Position numbers and translations under genes: made by a program
Shown: piece by piece, positions 4,991-5,475 of the stretch
Position numbering within the stretch: the stretch's first letter is position 1
Layout of the letters: each line of letters opens with the position of its first letter
Assembly (NCBI GenBank): GCA_945614335.1
Contig: CALZAP010000121.1
Coordinates: 1-5,475, forward strand
DNA: 5,475 bases
Reading direction: 5' to 3'
From: an uncultured Prevotella sp.
GTDB taxonomy: Bacteria > Bacteroidota > Bacteroidia > Bacteroidales > Bacteroidaceae
Notes under the pieces: model-generated
What the model was told of the DNA's origin: nothing
The model's input: the letters and a program-made list of their open reading frames with translations, nothing else
Databases searched by the model: none

Positions 4991-5475
4991 ATGAAGAACT
5001 TGAAAAGATTGGGCTTCGTTGCCTTCTTGATGATGGCAGGAGCGACAGTGATGACAGCACAGGATGAAGTAGAGACTACTATCTGCGCAGACGTGGTAAA
5101 CCAGTATATCTGGCGTGGTACGAAATGTGGCGAGGCCAGCTTCCAGCCTACATTGGGTGTTGGTTACAAAGGACTCTCTCTCACAGCGTGGGGAAGTACT
5201 GAAATATCTAACTTCGGAGGCTCAAAAGAGTTTGACCTCACACTCGCCTATTCCACAGGCGGTTTCAATATCGGAGTGACAGACTACTGGTTTGACGGTG
5301 GCGACACTAAATACTTCAAGTATGACGCACACACCACCGCACACATCTTCGAGGCTAACATCGGCTACGACTTCGGTCCTCTCGCCATACAGTGGTTCAC
5401 CAATTTCGCCGGTTCTGACTATAAAGGCGACGGCGACCGAGCCTACTCTTCATACGTGGAGCTTAGCGCACCTTT
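4991..5475 (+). CDS. Predicted exported outer-membrane beta-barrel protein, 5' part, truncated by window edge
   Basis: I translated 161 complete codons without a stop. Residues 1 to about 24 form a typical signal peptide: MKNLKR, a hydrophobic stretch GFVAFLMMAGATVM, then TAQDE, with cleavage likely near residues 22-24. The mature part has alternating hydrophobic and polar strands rich in aromatic residues and glycine, for example TICADVVNQYIWRGT (30-44), LGVGYKGLSLTAWGSTE, FDLTLAYSTGGFNIGVTDYW and HIFEANIGYDFGPLAIQWF, separated by short turns. This is the pattern of a small outer-membrane barrel. The early motif NQYIWRGT resembles the start of the TorF-like putative porins (Gcw_chp family, which have a Y-x-x-RG motif), but I cannot confirm that without a profile search. 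It lies 44 bp after dapL on the same strand and is probably in the dap operon. The substrate is unknown; a role as a porin for a small nitrogen compound is only a guess from context. Confidence 0.75.
   Translation, partial: MKNLKRLGFVAFLMMAGATVMTAQDEVETTICADVVNQYIWRGTKCGEASFQPTLGVGYKGLSLTAWGSTEISNFGGSKEFDLTLAYSTGGFNIGVTDYWFDGGDTKYFKYDAHTTAHIFEANIGYDFGPLAIQWFTNFAGSDYKGDGDRAYSSYVELSAP

Overview
The window looks like chromosomal DNA from a Bacteroidales bacterium, most likely Prevotella or a close relative. The grounds are the two promoters of the Bacteroidetes type (TTG, 20 bp, TAnnTTTG), mostly weak Shine-Dalgarno sequences, AT-rich intergenic DNA around moderately GC coding DNA, a DapL-type diaminopimelate route, and the protein sequences themselves. 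Genus is an inference; no rRNA is present.

Layout: two gene blocks diverge from a 316-bp control region at 2489-2804. Leftward (minus strand) run glnK (P-II signal protein, 2132-2488), amtB (ammonium channel, 687-1970) and the 5' part of asnB (glutamine-hydrolysing asparagine synthetase, 1-474, cut by the window edge). Rightward run dapF (diaminopimelate epimerase, 2805-3665), dapL (LL-diaminopimelate aminotransferase, 3717-4946) and the 5' part of a gene for a secreted, probably outer-membrane beta-barrel protein (4991-5475, cut by the window edge).

How they fit: AmtB brings in ammonium under GlnK control, and AsnB moves amide nitrogen from glutamine to aspartate. DapL moves the amino group of glutamate onto tetrahydrodipicolinate, and DapF then makes meso-diaminopimelate for lysine and peptidoglycan. 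This is a nitrogen-assimilation neighbourhood with the diaminopimelate branch attached. From memory, similar clusters occur in other Bacteroidales, so the gene content is probably not new.

The less ordinary parts are non-coding. Between amtB and asnB, two arrays of a 13-bp repeat (five units each) face each other across a 35-bp spacer and form an imperfect palindrome of about 173 bp that runs into the amtB stop codon. In the divergent control region the two promoters have the same geometry, and each carries the 9-mer ACATTTTGT inside its spacer, with a third copy in the glnK leader; this is a candidate shared operator. The P-II protein also has a shortened, divergent T-loop. I found no RNA gene, CRISPR array, insertion sequence or phage gene.
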